A DNA stretch of 5,851 nucleotides. Origin: an uncultured Clostridia bacterium. GTDB taxonomy: Bacteria; Bacillota; Clostridia; Oscillospirales; Ruminococcaceae. This document shows positions 1-5,394 of this stretch, one piece after another (position 1 is the stretch's first letter; every line of letters begins with the position of its first letter). The notes under the pieces were generated by a model, which saw only the letters and a list, made by a program, of their open reading frames with translations, searched no databases and was not told where the DNA came from. The stretch is from NCBI GenBank assembly GCA_945947715.1, contig CAMEYZ010000139.1, positions 1-5,851 of the forward strand. Direction: 5' to 3'. Both the position numbers and the translations under genes were made by a program.

Positions 1-6
1 CCTCCT
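1..6 (-). promoter_or_regulatory. Ribosome binding site for an off-window minus-strand gene (presumed tnpA)
   Basis: The complement of positions 1-6 is AGGAGG, a perfect Shine-Dalgarno core, and the start codon would lie a few bases beyond the left edge. It forms the end of the 3' arm of the 11-bp inverted repeat (45-55 with 1-11), so pairing would mask it. This is the kind of site expected in front of an IS200-type transposase, which is tightly limited at translation in known family members. The gene is not visible, so its identity is inferred. Confidence 0.4.
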
Positions 7-64
7 ATGATTTTTACTTTGGCTTGCGACACCATTGTTATTATATCATAGGAGGCGTTTTTTT
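1..64 (+). terminator. Inverted repeat followed by T-run; terminator toward the chemoreceptor
   Basis: CCTCCTATGAT (1-11) is perfectly complementary to ATCATAGGAGG (45-55), with a 33-nt loop, and is followed by CG and seven T (58-64). On the plus strand this would act as an intrinsic terminator for transcripts coming from the left, although the long loop makes it weaker than a tight hairpin. On the minus strand the same repeat holds the AGGAGG of the presumed transposase gene, so the structure may have two roles. Confidence 0.5.
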
Positions 65-67
65 CAT
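40..67 (-). promoter_or_regulatory. Probable promoter of the insertion-sequence transposase
   Basis: On the minus strand, TATAAT (45-40) is a perfect -10 box. ATGAAA (67-62) lies 16 nt upstream and matches the -35 consensus at four of six positions. Transcription would start near position 33, inside the loop of the 11-bp inverted repeat, so a transcript from this promoter would lack the repeat's 5' arm and keep its ribosome binding site open. The -35 box is weak. Confidence 0.4.
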
Positions 68-84
68 CACGCCCGACACGTCTT

Positions 85-119
85 ACTCAATTCTCCCCAG
101 CATAGCTGGGGGTTTGAGT
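85..119. repeat. Subterminal imperfect hairpin of the insertion-sequence end
   Basis: The inner arms CCCCAGC (95-101) and GCTGGGG (105-111) flank a three-base ATA loop. The outer arms ACTCAA (85-90) and TTGAGT (114-119) pair around a small internal loop (91-94 against 112-113). The whole forms a 35-base hairpin. Such stem-loops near the ends of IS200/IS605 elements are the known binding sites of TnpA on single-stranded DNA. It is unlikely to be a terminator, since only three T follow the inner stem and none the outer. Confidence 0.55.
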
Positions 120-125
120 TTGGCA

Positions 126-347
126 ATCAAAAGAGCCTGTTATTATGATACATAACCTCTTCGAGCATTGTGTTTCACCCCGATGATATTTTTTCGATAA
201 ATGCTGTGTTCTCGATTCACTGTGATAATACTTGTCTATTATATAACATCTACTGCAACAAAATCCTCTTCATTTATTCGTCAAATTCACCAATTATTTT
301 TGTAGACTTGCACAAATCTCTCTGTAAATAAAAGTATTTTCAGTCTG
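126..347. other. AT-rich gene-free stretch
   Basis: No open reading frame with a ribosome binding site was found here on either strand. There are only short weak inverted repeats, such as ATAATA/TATTAT at 225-230 and 237-242, and no convincing RNA gene. It probably separates the inserted element from the chemoreceptor promoter; the rest of the intergenic gap up to 465 is described in the promoter and leader entries. Confidence 0.5.
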
Positions 348-363
348 AATAGCTAAAGCTATT
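348..363. promoter_or_regulatory. Palindrome next to the chemoreceptor -35 box; candidate operator
   Basis: AATAGCT (348-354) and AGCTATT (357-363) are a perfect 7-bp inverted repeat around a 2-bp spacer. The second arm overlaps the first two bases of the presumed -35 box. With a start near 397, the centre lies about 41 bases upstream, the usual place for an activator touching the polymerase at the -35 element, though a repressor could also bind there. No binding protein can be named. Confidence 0.35.
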
Positions 364-390
364 GACTTTTTCCCAATAAAATGTTAAAAT
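362..390 (+). promoter_or_regulatory. Promoter of the chemoreceptor gene
   Basis: TTGACT (362-367) and TAAAAT (385-390) are separated by 17 bases, each matching the housekeeping consensus at five of six positions. A TG at 382-383 gives an extended -10. The predicted start is near 397, leaving a leader of about 70 bases. An overlapping flagellar-sigma-like reading exists: TAAAG at 354-358, then CCCAATAA at 372-379, which matches GCCGATAA at six of eight positions with 14 bases between. That alternative is plausible for a chemotaxis gene but weaker than the housekeeping match. Confidence 0.55.
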
Positions 391-419
391 GCTAATAGGA
401 TATAGTATTTCGGCAGCGC

Positions 420-458
420 TTCGGATATTATCAGAAAAACCTTCCGAAAAATAGGGGG
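420..458 (+). promoter_or_regulatory. Chemoreceptor leader: short hairpin and the RBS that fixes a TTG start
   Basis: AGGGGG (453-458) lies seven bases before the TTG at 466 and is the only good Shine-Dalgarno nearby. Just upstream, TTCGGA (420-425) can pair with TCCGAA (443-448) around 17 bases, a weak stem that leaves the ribosome binding site free. The leader is too short and simple to support a riboswitch call. Confidence 0.55.
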
Positions 459-465
459 AATAACA

Positions 466-2454
466 TTGAAAAGTATCAAAACCAAGATCCTTGCAGCCAT
501 GATAGGTATCGGACTGTTTTCGTCGCTTATTATTGGCATAGCAGGTGCAGCACTGAATTTCTCTTCGGCAGAAAGCATTCTCGACAAATCTATGGCGGAA
601 ACCGCAAAGCTTGCCGCTTCCCGTGTCCAAACCGAGATCGACCGCTATCAGGCGATCGCTTCCGAAATAGGCTGCATAAGCAGTCTGACAGACCCTGCAT
701 CAGCTGAGTCTGAATGTGCTGAAATAGCTGCGGAACGTACAGCCAAATACGGACTTGAGGTATGCGGCATACTTGACAAAAATGGAAAGGACATGATAAA
801 CGGAACTGACTTCTCCAACGAAGAGTTTTTCAAGGTATCATCTGCAGGAGATGAATACTGTTCGGATTTTATGGTGGAAAGCAGCTTCGGCGTTGAAAAT
901 GCTGTTTTAATTTCCACTCCTCTCTGGGAGAATGGCATATTCGGCAGCACTGTAGCAGGCGTTGTATACATAATCCCTGACAATACCTTCCTTAACGAAA
1001 TCGTGACCAATATAAACGTCGGCGAGGGAGGAACAGCATACCTTCTCTCTTCGGACGGACTTACCATTGCCTTTTATGACCCTGAGGTGGTCGGCAAGGA
1101 AAACGCTCAGGAATCAGCAAAAACTGACCCGTCCTACCAGAAGCTTGCGGAGGTCGAGGCAAAAATGTGCGCTGGCGAAACAGGCTTCGACCAGTATAAA
1201 TACAACGGAAACCTGGAGCTTGTGGCTTATGCACCTGTTGCCGGTACTCCCGGCTGGAGCATCGGAGTAAACGTTGTCCGTGATGAATTTATGGGCGGTA
1301 CATATACCTCCATTGTGATTAGCGTTATCATCATTGCTGTCACCTGCGTGCTCGCTGCGGTAATAGCTGTGATATTTTCAAAGAAGCTCGCAGAACCTAT
1401 TGTTCTCTGTTCCGAGCGCATCGTAAAGCTTTCGGAGGGCGACCTTACAAGTCAGGTGCCTGCTGTCACCTCCCGCGATGAAACCAAAAAGCTGGCAGAT
1501 GCTACTGCTATCGTCGTATCACAGCTCAACAGTATTTTCAAGGACATTGAAAGAATCCTTGAGGAAATTTCAAATGGCAACCTTGCTGTCAATTCCCGCG
1601 ATAATCAGCAGCTCTATGTAGGCGATTACAGCCAGCTCATAGAGTATATCGAGCTTATCAAGAACAAGCTTTCTCACACAATGTATCAGATAAATACCGC
1701 AGGAGAACAGGTCTCCGCAGGCTCAGATCAGGTTTCATCCGGTGCACAGGCTCTCGCTCAGGGCGCTACTGAGCAGGCCTCCTCCATTGAAGAGCTTGCC
1801 GCTACGATCGAAGTGATCGCCGGTCAGATAAATGAAAACGCTGCAAATGCAGAGGATGCAATGAATAAGACAAATGCTGCCGGCGGAGAGATGCAGGACG
1901 CAATTACACGCATGGACGACCTCGTTTCTGCGATGAACGACATCAGCAGGTCCTCCGACGAAACCAAAAAGATAATTCAGACCATTGAGGATATTGCATT
2001 CCAGACAAATATTCTCTCTCTTAACGCTGCAGTCGAGGCCGCAAGAGCCGGCGAGGCAGGTAAGGGCTTTGCTGTGGTAGCAGATGAGGTGAGAAATCTT
2101 GCAGGCAAGTCCGCTGAGGCTGCACAGAATACTACTGCACTTATTGAGAGCACTGTTACCACTATTCGCAGGGGTACAGCTCTTGTTGATGAGGTCGCAG
2201 AAAAGATGACCGGCGTATCGGCTTCGGCAAAGGCTGTTGCGGAAATAAACTCGAAGATATCGGAAGCGTCCCGAAACACGGCCGATTCTATCACACAGAT
2301 AACTATCGGCGTGGAGCAGATATCCGAGGTTGTCCAGGCAAACTCTGCAACCTCTGAGGAATCCGCCGCTGCATCAGAAGAGCTCTCCAGTCAGGCTAAT
2401 ACGCTCAAACAGCTTATTTCCCAGTTCAGATTCAACACAAGGACGCTCCGCTAA
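466..2454 (+). CDS. Methyl-accepting chemotaxis protein, dCache-type sensor with two HAMP-like segments
   Basis: A complete 662-residue membrane chemoreceptor that would bind an extracellular ligand and control the CheA kinase through CheW. The start is TTG 466, supported by AGGGGG seven bases upstream; the next in-frame ATG (residue 12) would cut the first membrane helix. Helix 1 spans about 8-30. The external region, about 31-280, looks like a double Cache domain, with GEGGTAYLL at 186-194 and PGWSIGVNV near 262-270. Helix 2 spans about 282-304. A HAMP domain follows (P311, GDL 325-327), then a second HAMP-like stretch (ISNGNLAV, 368-375). The signalling domain fills the C-terminal third; its highly conserved hairpin tip is at 508-546, with NAAVEAARAGE at 520-530. 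Likely methylation sites are the Gln/Glu pairs near 436-443 and 631-639. It ends without a CheR-tethering pentapeptide. No other chemotaxis gene is nearby, so it is an orphan receptor; its ligand cannot be read from sequence. Confidence 0.95.
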   Translation: MKSIKTKILAAMIGIGLFSSLIIGIAGAALNFSSAESILDKSMAETAKLAASRVQTEIDRYQAIASEIGCISSLTDPASAESECAEIAAERTAKYGLEVCGILDKNGKDMINGTDFSNEEFFKVSSAGDEYCSDFMVESSFGVENAVLISTPLWENGIFGSTVAGVVYIIPDNTFLNEIVTNINVGEGGTAYLLSSDGLTIAFYDPEVVGKENAQESAKTDPSYQKLAEVEAKMCAGETGFDQYKYNGNLELVAYAPVAGTPGWSIGVNVVRDEFMGGTYTSIVISVIIIAVTCVLAAVIAVIFSKKLAEPIVLCSERIVKLSEGDLTSQVPAVTSRDETKKLADATAIVVSQLNSIFKDIERILEEISNGNLAVNSRDNQQLYVGDYSQLIEYIELIKNKLSHTMYQINTAGEQVSAGSDQVSSGAQALAQGATEQASSIEELAATIEVIAGQINENAANAEDAMNKTNAAGGEMQDAITRMDDLVSAMNDISRSSDETKKIIQTIEDIAFQTNILSLNAAVEAARAGEAGKGFAVVADEVRNLAGKSAEAAQNTTALIESTVTTIRRGTALVDEVAEKMTGVSASAKAVAEINSKISEASRNTADSITQITIGVEQISEVVQANSATSEESAAASEELSSQANTLKQLISQFRFNTRTLR

Positions 2455-2494
2455 TATCCGATAACGGTACAAATCGGACCCGAAAATAATACCT

Positions 2495-2534
2495 AACAAG
2501 GCACCCTGCATTTTCGCAGAGTGCCTTGTTTTTT
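2495..2534 (+). terminator. Intrinsic terminator of the chemoreceptor gene
   Basis: AACAAGGCAC (2495-2504) pairs with GTGCCTTGTT (2521-2530). After one C-A mismatch the stem continues as CTGC/GCAG (2506-2509 with 2516-2519) around a six-base loop. A run of six T (2529-2534) completes it. It begins 40 bases after the stop codon. It may also slow minus-strand transcripts from the convergent operon, but the tail on that side is only partly T-rich. No other convincing terminator for that operon was seen between 2535 and 2615. Confidence 0.9.
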
Positions 2535-2615
2535 CCGCCGCATAAAAAGAAGAAGCTTTTATTTTGCAAATATATCGTTACAATATCAGTTATTCCAGTA
2601 ACCGTGAGTTGGCAA

Positions 2616-3983
2616 TCAGTTATCATCATATTTTACAAGCTCCACCCATTCGGGAACTGAGACAGGGTCAAAACAGAAAAACGGAGCCGAACCTTTATCT
2701 ACAGGAACAAAGAAGGTTGTCCGATAGGATGGCTTTTCAAACGGGAATGAACCCATTCCGTCGGAAAAGAAAAACAGTCCCTTCAGCTTTTTCCCGCAAT
2801 TATTGGAGCTATACATATCTGCATAATTAAAAACACAGTTAAAATCTGTACCGCCCCAGCCTTGTCCCCCATAATTACTGAGAAACTTATCCGCATCATT
2901 TTTTGACCTTACGATAAAGTTATCCATTATCTCAGTATCAAAGGTTATCACGTTAATATTTACAGTGCTGCGTATCTCCATCTCATCAAAAAGAGTGTAA
3001 AGCTGCCTGAGAAAATTCGCAGCAATTTCTCCGCTGCAGGAGCCTGACATATCAATCGCTATTATGATATCCGATACCACACTATGCTCCTTGGTCTCGC
3101 TGAATTCGATTATCGGAATATCCTGCAGATGCTCCATTCCCCAGCTGTACATGATAGGGTCAATGGTTTCCGGGTCCTCGCAAATTATCTCACTCATAGC
3201 AAATTTTTTGATATACTCACGATAAGACATTTTGCTAAAACGATCAGGCTTTTTAACATTGTCAAACATATCTCCATGGATATTCCCATAGTTAAATTCC
3301 CTCTTTGCAATAGCCATTGCCTCGGAAAGCATCGCTGACCATTCGCTCTGAGCATCAGGCCCATTTACAAGGTCAGCAGCTGCTTCAGGCATTTCCCTTT
3401 CTATGCCCTTTTCCTTGTCATTCCTCCCCTTCCCCTTATCATCAGGCTTTTCCTCTTTTTTATACCACATGCAGTGGTCATCAAGATCAATTGAGCCTAC
3501 TATTGTAACAAGCTGTCTTACCTCAGCATCTTTTTCTGCTGCTGAGAGCATATCCGTAGCAGCTGTGCTGCCGACCTTCTGGATAAGCTGCTCTGATTTC
3601 ATGAAGACGGACATTGGAGCCGTAAACACATTCGCTTTTATCATCATACAATTCACTGCAGCATTGGCAGCAGCATCAAAAAACTCATCGTGAGCAGAAA
3701 CCATAGACGGATGCAAAAACAGACAATGAAGCACAGAATGAACTATCATTTCGTAAATGCGCTTTTTATTTTTCCTGTATAGCTCAATTATCTTGACAGG
3801 ATTAAAATACAGCTTACTGTAATCTGAACATATGCTTGTCAGCTCGGAGCTTGCCTCAAGCTTGAGTGAGAAGATTGGCTTTTGCAGGAACGGGAGCTCC
3901 TTTGCGATGTTCCTGAAATTATATGCAATTATATCCTCTGCAAGCTCCTTTTCTTCAGTTGTGAACTGCTTTGGCTCATTCAT
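2616..3983 (-). CDS. VWA-domain protein with a degenerate metallopeptidase-like N-terminal domain (DUF2201 / COG3864 type)
   Basis: A 455-residue cytoplasmic protein with no signal peptide or membrane helix. The ATG at 3983 is preferred: AAGGAG lies nine bases upstream, and a TTG three bases earlier is the alternative (456 residues). Numbers below count from that TTG. The N-terminal part resembles the DUF2201 putative metallopeptidase domain, but the expected HExxH reads HSVLH (83-87), followed by H92; the catalytic glutamate is Ser84. A charged linker (about 175-200) and a middle region lead to a VWA-like domain with a complete metal-ion-dependent adhesion site: D312-x-S314-x-S316, T380 in GWGGTDF, and D409 in SDG. 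The C-terminal GSFP...P resembles the family's usual ending. VWA proteins of this kind pair with MoxR-type ATPases, here the gene directly upstream. A scaffold or substrate adaptor is more likely than an active protease; the substrate is unknown. Confidence 0.85.
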   Translation of the reverse strand: MNEPKQFTTEEKELAEDIIAYNFRNIAKELPFLQKPIFSLKLEASSELTSICSDYSKLYFNPVKIIELYRKNKKRIYEMIVHSVLHCLFLHPSMVSAHDEFFDAAANAAVNCMMIKANVFTAPMSVFMKSEQLIQKVGSTAATDMLSAAEKDAEVRQLVTIVGSIDLDDHCMWYKKEEKPDDKGKGRNDKEKGIEREMPEAAADLVNGPDAQSEWSAMLSEAMAIAKREFNYGNIHGDMFDNVKKPDRFSKMSYREYIKKFAMSEIICEDPETIDPIMYSWGMEHLQDIPIIEFSETKEHSVVSDIIIAIDMSGSCSGEIAANFLRQLYTLFDEMEIRSTVNINVITFDTEIMDNFIVRSKNDADKFLSNYGGQGWGGTDFNCVFNYADMYSSNNCGKKLKGLFFFSDGMGSFPFEKPSYRTTFFVPVDKGSAPFFCFDPVSVPEWVELVKYDDN

Positions 3984-3992
3984 CAATATCAG

Positions 3993-3998
3993 CTCCTT
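3993..3998 (-). promoter_or_regulatory. Ribosome binding site of the VWA gene, overlapping the ATPase stop codon
   Basis: The complement of 3993-3998 is AAGGAG, nine bases before the ATG at 3983 and six before the TTG at 3986. The normal 7-9 base spacing favours the ATG. Its first two bases lie within the TAA stop of the upstream ATPase gene (3999-3997), so ribosomes ending the ATPase arrive at this site. That suggests coupled translation and a fixed ratio of the two products. Confidence 0.75.
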
Positions 3999-5232
3999 AT
4001 TTCTTTTCTGAAGCAGAAAGCTTTTTCATCTGCTTTCTGATAGATGCCTCAGCCGAGGTCATTTCTTCAAGATACTTTCCGAAAAATTCATTTTCAGTAA
4101 CTATCGCCGCCTTGACAATTACACTGTCAGAAAGGATACTGCTCATGAATATTTCAATCTCGCCGCCCTTGCCGTATAGCTTCTGAACAAAAGCTGCGAT
4201 ATTGTTCATCATCTCGTTCACACGTTCATAATTGTTTTCGACAGCTGCCTTGTGAAGCCTCTTTTTCATGCAGGAGATAAGCATAAAGCGAATGTTCATC
4301 TTGCAGTTTTTGAGCTTGCTGATAATTTCCTTGGTGTATTTTCCGTCAACGATTAAATCTATTTCCGCCTCGCTGATGGTTTCCTTTACAAGGCAGTAGT
4401 ATGTAAAAAATTCCTTGGCAATGACGGGTACACCGATGAACTGTGAGATGAGATCTCCCGTTACTGCGATACCATGCCTCTCATAGGAATTGAGCGTCAT
4501 AGAAAGCTCCTCCCAGCCTCTGGGAGTAAGGATACCATTGTTGGTATCATCAAAGGAGTGGATCATGGTCTCATCGGACGAAATAAACGCTGTTATGACC
4601 GGATTGATGTCATGCTGATCAGCATAACTGAGCCATGATTTGCTGTCTGGAACAACATTTATTATCCTAAGACGGTCACGAGTAACAGCATCAAATTCCT
4701 TGACGCTCTTATTGTACTCAGGAGGATTTCCTGCCATAACCAGTATCCAGCCATCAGGTATTCTGCTCTGTCCGAGAGTCTTGTTCTGAAAAAGCTGGAG
4801 CATAGGCGCTGAAAGTGTTTCTGATGCACAGTTCACCTCATCAATAAAAAGTATTCCATTTTCATTGCCGGTCTTTTCGATCTCATCGCGGACTGCTGTG
4901 ATGATCTCACTGGCAGTGTATTCAGTGGTGAGCACCTCTTCCCTGCCATAGTTACGTGATACGATCTTAGGAAGTCCGAGAGCGCTCTGTCTCGTGTGAT
5001 GCGTGATAGAATAGGATACAAAGCCCAGTCCCATTTCCTCTGCGATCTGTCTTGGGATATCTGTCTTGCCGATGCCCGCAGGACCAATAAGCATTACCGG
5101 ACGCTGTCTGTTTATAGGAATAACACTGGTACCGTCCTCATTCTTTTCAAGATACGTAAGGCAGATGCTGCGGAGCCTGTCCGCCGCCTCAGAGATAGTT
5201 ACCGGAAATTCGGGTGCTGTAATGTTTGTCAT
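3997..5232 (-). CDS. MoxR-type AAA+ ATPase
   Basis: A 411-residue cytoplasmic ATPase. The start ATG at 5232 is preceded by AAGGAA eight bases upstream. The AAA+ core fills the first 240 residues: Walker A GPAGIGKT (50-57), Walker B ILFIDEVN (127-134, D131 and E132), sensor-1 N169 in MAGNP, a probable arginine finger at R185 or R187 in TRDRLR, and sensor-2 R238 in LTPRGW. All catalytic residues are present, so it should bind and hydrolyse ATP, probably as a hexameric ring. The C-terminal part (about 240-411) is helical, charged and lysine-rich at the end, with no recognised domain. MoxR-type ATPases act as chaperones that remodel or activate proteins, often with a VWA partner, here the next gene 13 bases downstream. 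The target is unknown. Dynein-related or other close AAA subfamilies are possible, but the partner gene favours the MoxR group. Confidence 0.88.
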   Translation of the reverse strand: MTNITAPEFPVTISEAADRLRSICLTYLEKNEDGTSVIPINRQRPVMLIGPAGIGKTDIPRQIAEEMGLGFVSYSITHHTRQSALGLPKIVSRNYGREEVLTTEYTASEIITAVRDEIEKTGNENGILFIDEVNCASETLSAPMLQLFQNKTLGQSRIPDGWILVMAGNPPEYNKSVKEFDAVTRDRLRIINVVPDSKSWLSYADQHDINPVITAFISSDETMIHSFDDTNNGILTPRGWEELSMTLNSYERHGIAVTGDLISQFIGVPVIAKEFFTYYCLVKETISEAEIDLIVDGKYTKEIISKLKNCKMNIRFMLISCMKKRLHKAAVENNYERVNEMMNNIAAFVQKLYGKGGEIEIFMSSILSDSVIVKAAIVTENEFFGKYLEEMTSAEASIRKQMKKLSASEKK

Positions 5233-5267
5233 AATATATCTTCCTTTCAGATTTTTTTGCAGAACCT

Positions 5268-5281
5268 ACGATCATTATCGT
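5268..5281. promoter_or_regulatory. Palindrome in the ATPase leader; candidate operator
   Basis: ACGAT (5268-5272) and ATCGT (5277-5281) form a perfect inverted repeat with a 4-bp spacer. It lies about 12-25 bases downstream of the predicted transcription start, where a bound repressor could block elongation or initiation. The arms are short, so chance is not excluded. Confidence 0.25.
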
Positions 5282-5299
5282 TTTCCTGTCTATGCTCAT

Positions 5300-5333
5300 A
5301 TTATAATACCCATTTCCGGTTTTTTTCCTGCAA
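5300..5333 (-). promoter_or_regulatory. Possible promoter of the ATPase-VWA operon
   Basis: On the minus strand TATAAT (5305-5300) is a perfect -10 box, and the overlapping TATTAT (5308-5303) is an alternative. The -35 region is poor: TTGCAG (5333-5328) is the best match, but its spacing is 19 bases to the alternative -10 and 22 to the perfect one. Transcription would begin near 5293, giving a leader of about 60 bases. A weak -35 box is compatible with dependence on an activator. The terminator just upstream makes a separate promoter in this gap likely. Confidence 0.42.
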
Positions 5334-5341
5334 ATCTGCAG
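5328..5341. promoter_or_regulatory. Palindrome at the -35 region of the ATPase promoter; candidate operator
   Basis: CTGCA (5328-5332) and TGCAG (5337-5341) form a perfect inverted repeat with a 4-bp spacer, overlapping the presumed -35 box. The related minus-strand half-site TTCTGCA occurs here and again near 5257-5263. The neighbouring WYL regulator is the obvious candidate binder, but nothing in the sequence proves it. Confidence 0.25.
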
Positions 5342-5388
5342 AAAAAACAAAAAGCTGAAAAGAAGCTTTTTATTGGCTTCTTTTCAGC
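5341..5388 (-). terminator. Strong intrinsic terminator of the WYL regulator gene
   Basis: On the minus strand GCTGAAAAGAAGC (5388-5376) pairs perfectly over 13 bp with GCTTCTTTTCAGC (5366-5354) around a 9-base loop. It is followed by TTTTTGTTTTTTC (5353-5341). It starts seven bases after the WYL stop codon. It should largely uncouple transcription of the WYL gene from the ATPase operon downstream. Confidence 0.9.
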
Positions 5389-5394
5389 AATATG

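Larger units (their letters stand above)
1..125 (-). mobile_element. Left end of an IS200/IS605-family insertion sequence (partial)
   Basis: Read on the minus strand, this stretch has the order expected for the left end of an IS200-like element: a subterminal hairpin with a GC-rich arm (CCCCAGC/GCTGGGG), a promoter-like TATAAT, an 11-bp inverted repeat, and finally AGGAGG at the window edge, placed to start a gene just outside. IS200/IS605 elements transpose as single strands, recognise subterminal hairpins, have no terminal inverted repeats and make no target duplication, so the outer boundary near 112-130 cannot be fixed from one end. The layout resembles clostridial IS200 tnpA leaders as I remember them; no database comparison was made. 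The transposase itself is not in the window. An old remnant without a functional transposase is equally possible. Confidence 0.55.

Noticed and set aside
397..465. Riboswitch in the chemoreceptor leader
   Set aside because: The leader is about 70 bases with one weak 6-bp stem and no conserved aptamer core or terminator/anti-terminator pair.
340..1067. Minus-strand open frames opposite the chemoreceptor 5' half and promoter
   Set aside because: They lie antisense to a clear chemoreceptor gene or overlap its promoter, lack ribosome binding sites and show no recognisable domains.
2606..2618. GAGTTGGCAATCA resembles GAGTTTGGCAATCA at 116-129, suggesting a second insertion-sequence end
   Set aside because: The match is 13 bases with one indel and has no accompanying hairpin or transposase leader; a chance match of this size is expected in a window this long.
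2585..2623. Direct repeat ATCAGTTAT at 2585-2593 and 2615-2623
   Set aside because: Only two 9-bp copies, AT-rich and partly inside the VWA stop region, with no sign of an attachment site or CRISPR-like spacing.
2564..3693. Several plus-strand open frames opposite the VWA gene
   Set aside because: All are antisense to a gene with clear domain motifs, and none has a convincing start signal.
5319..5326. T-runs at 5319-5326 and 5252-5258 as plus-strand terminators
   Set aside because: No stable stem precedes them and no plus-strand gene ends nearby.
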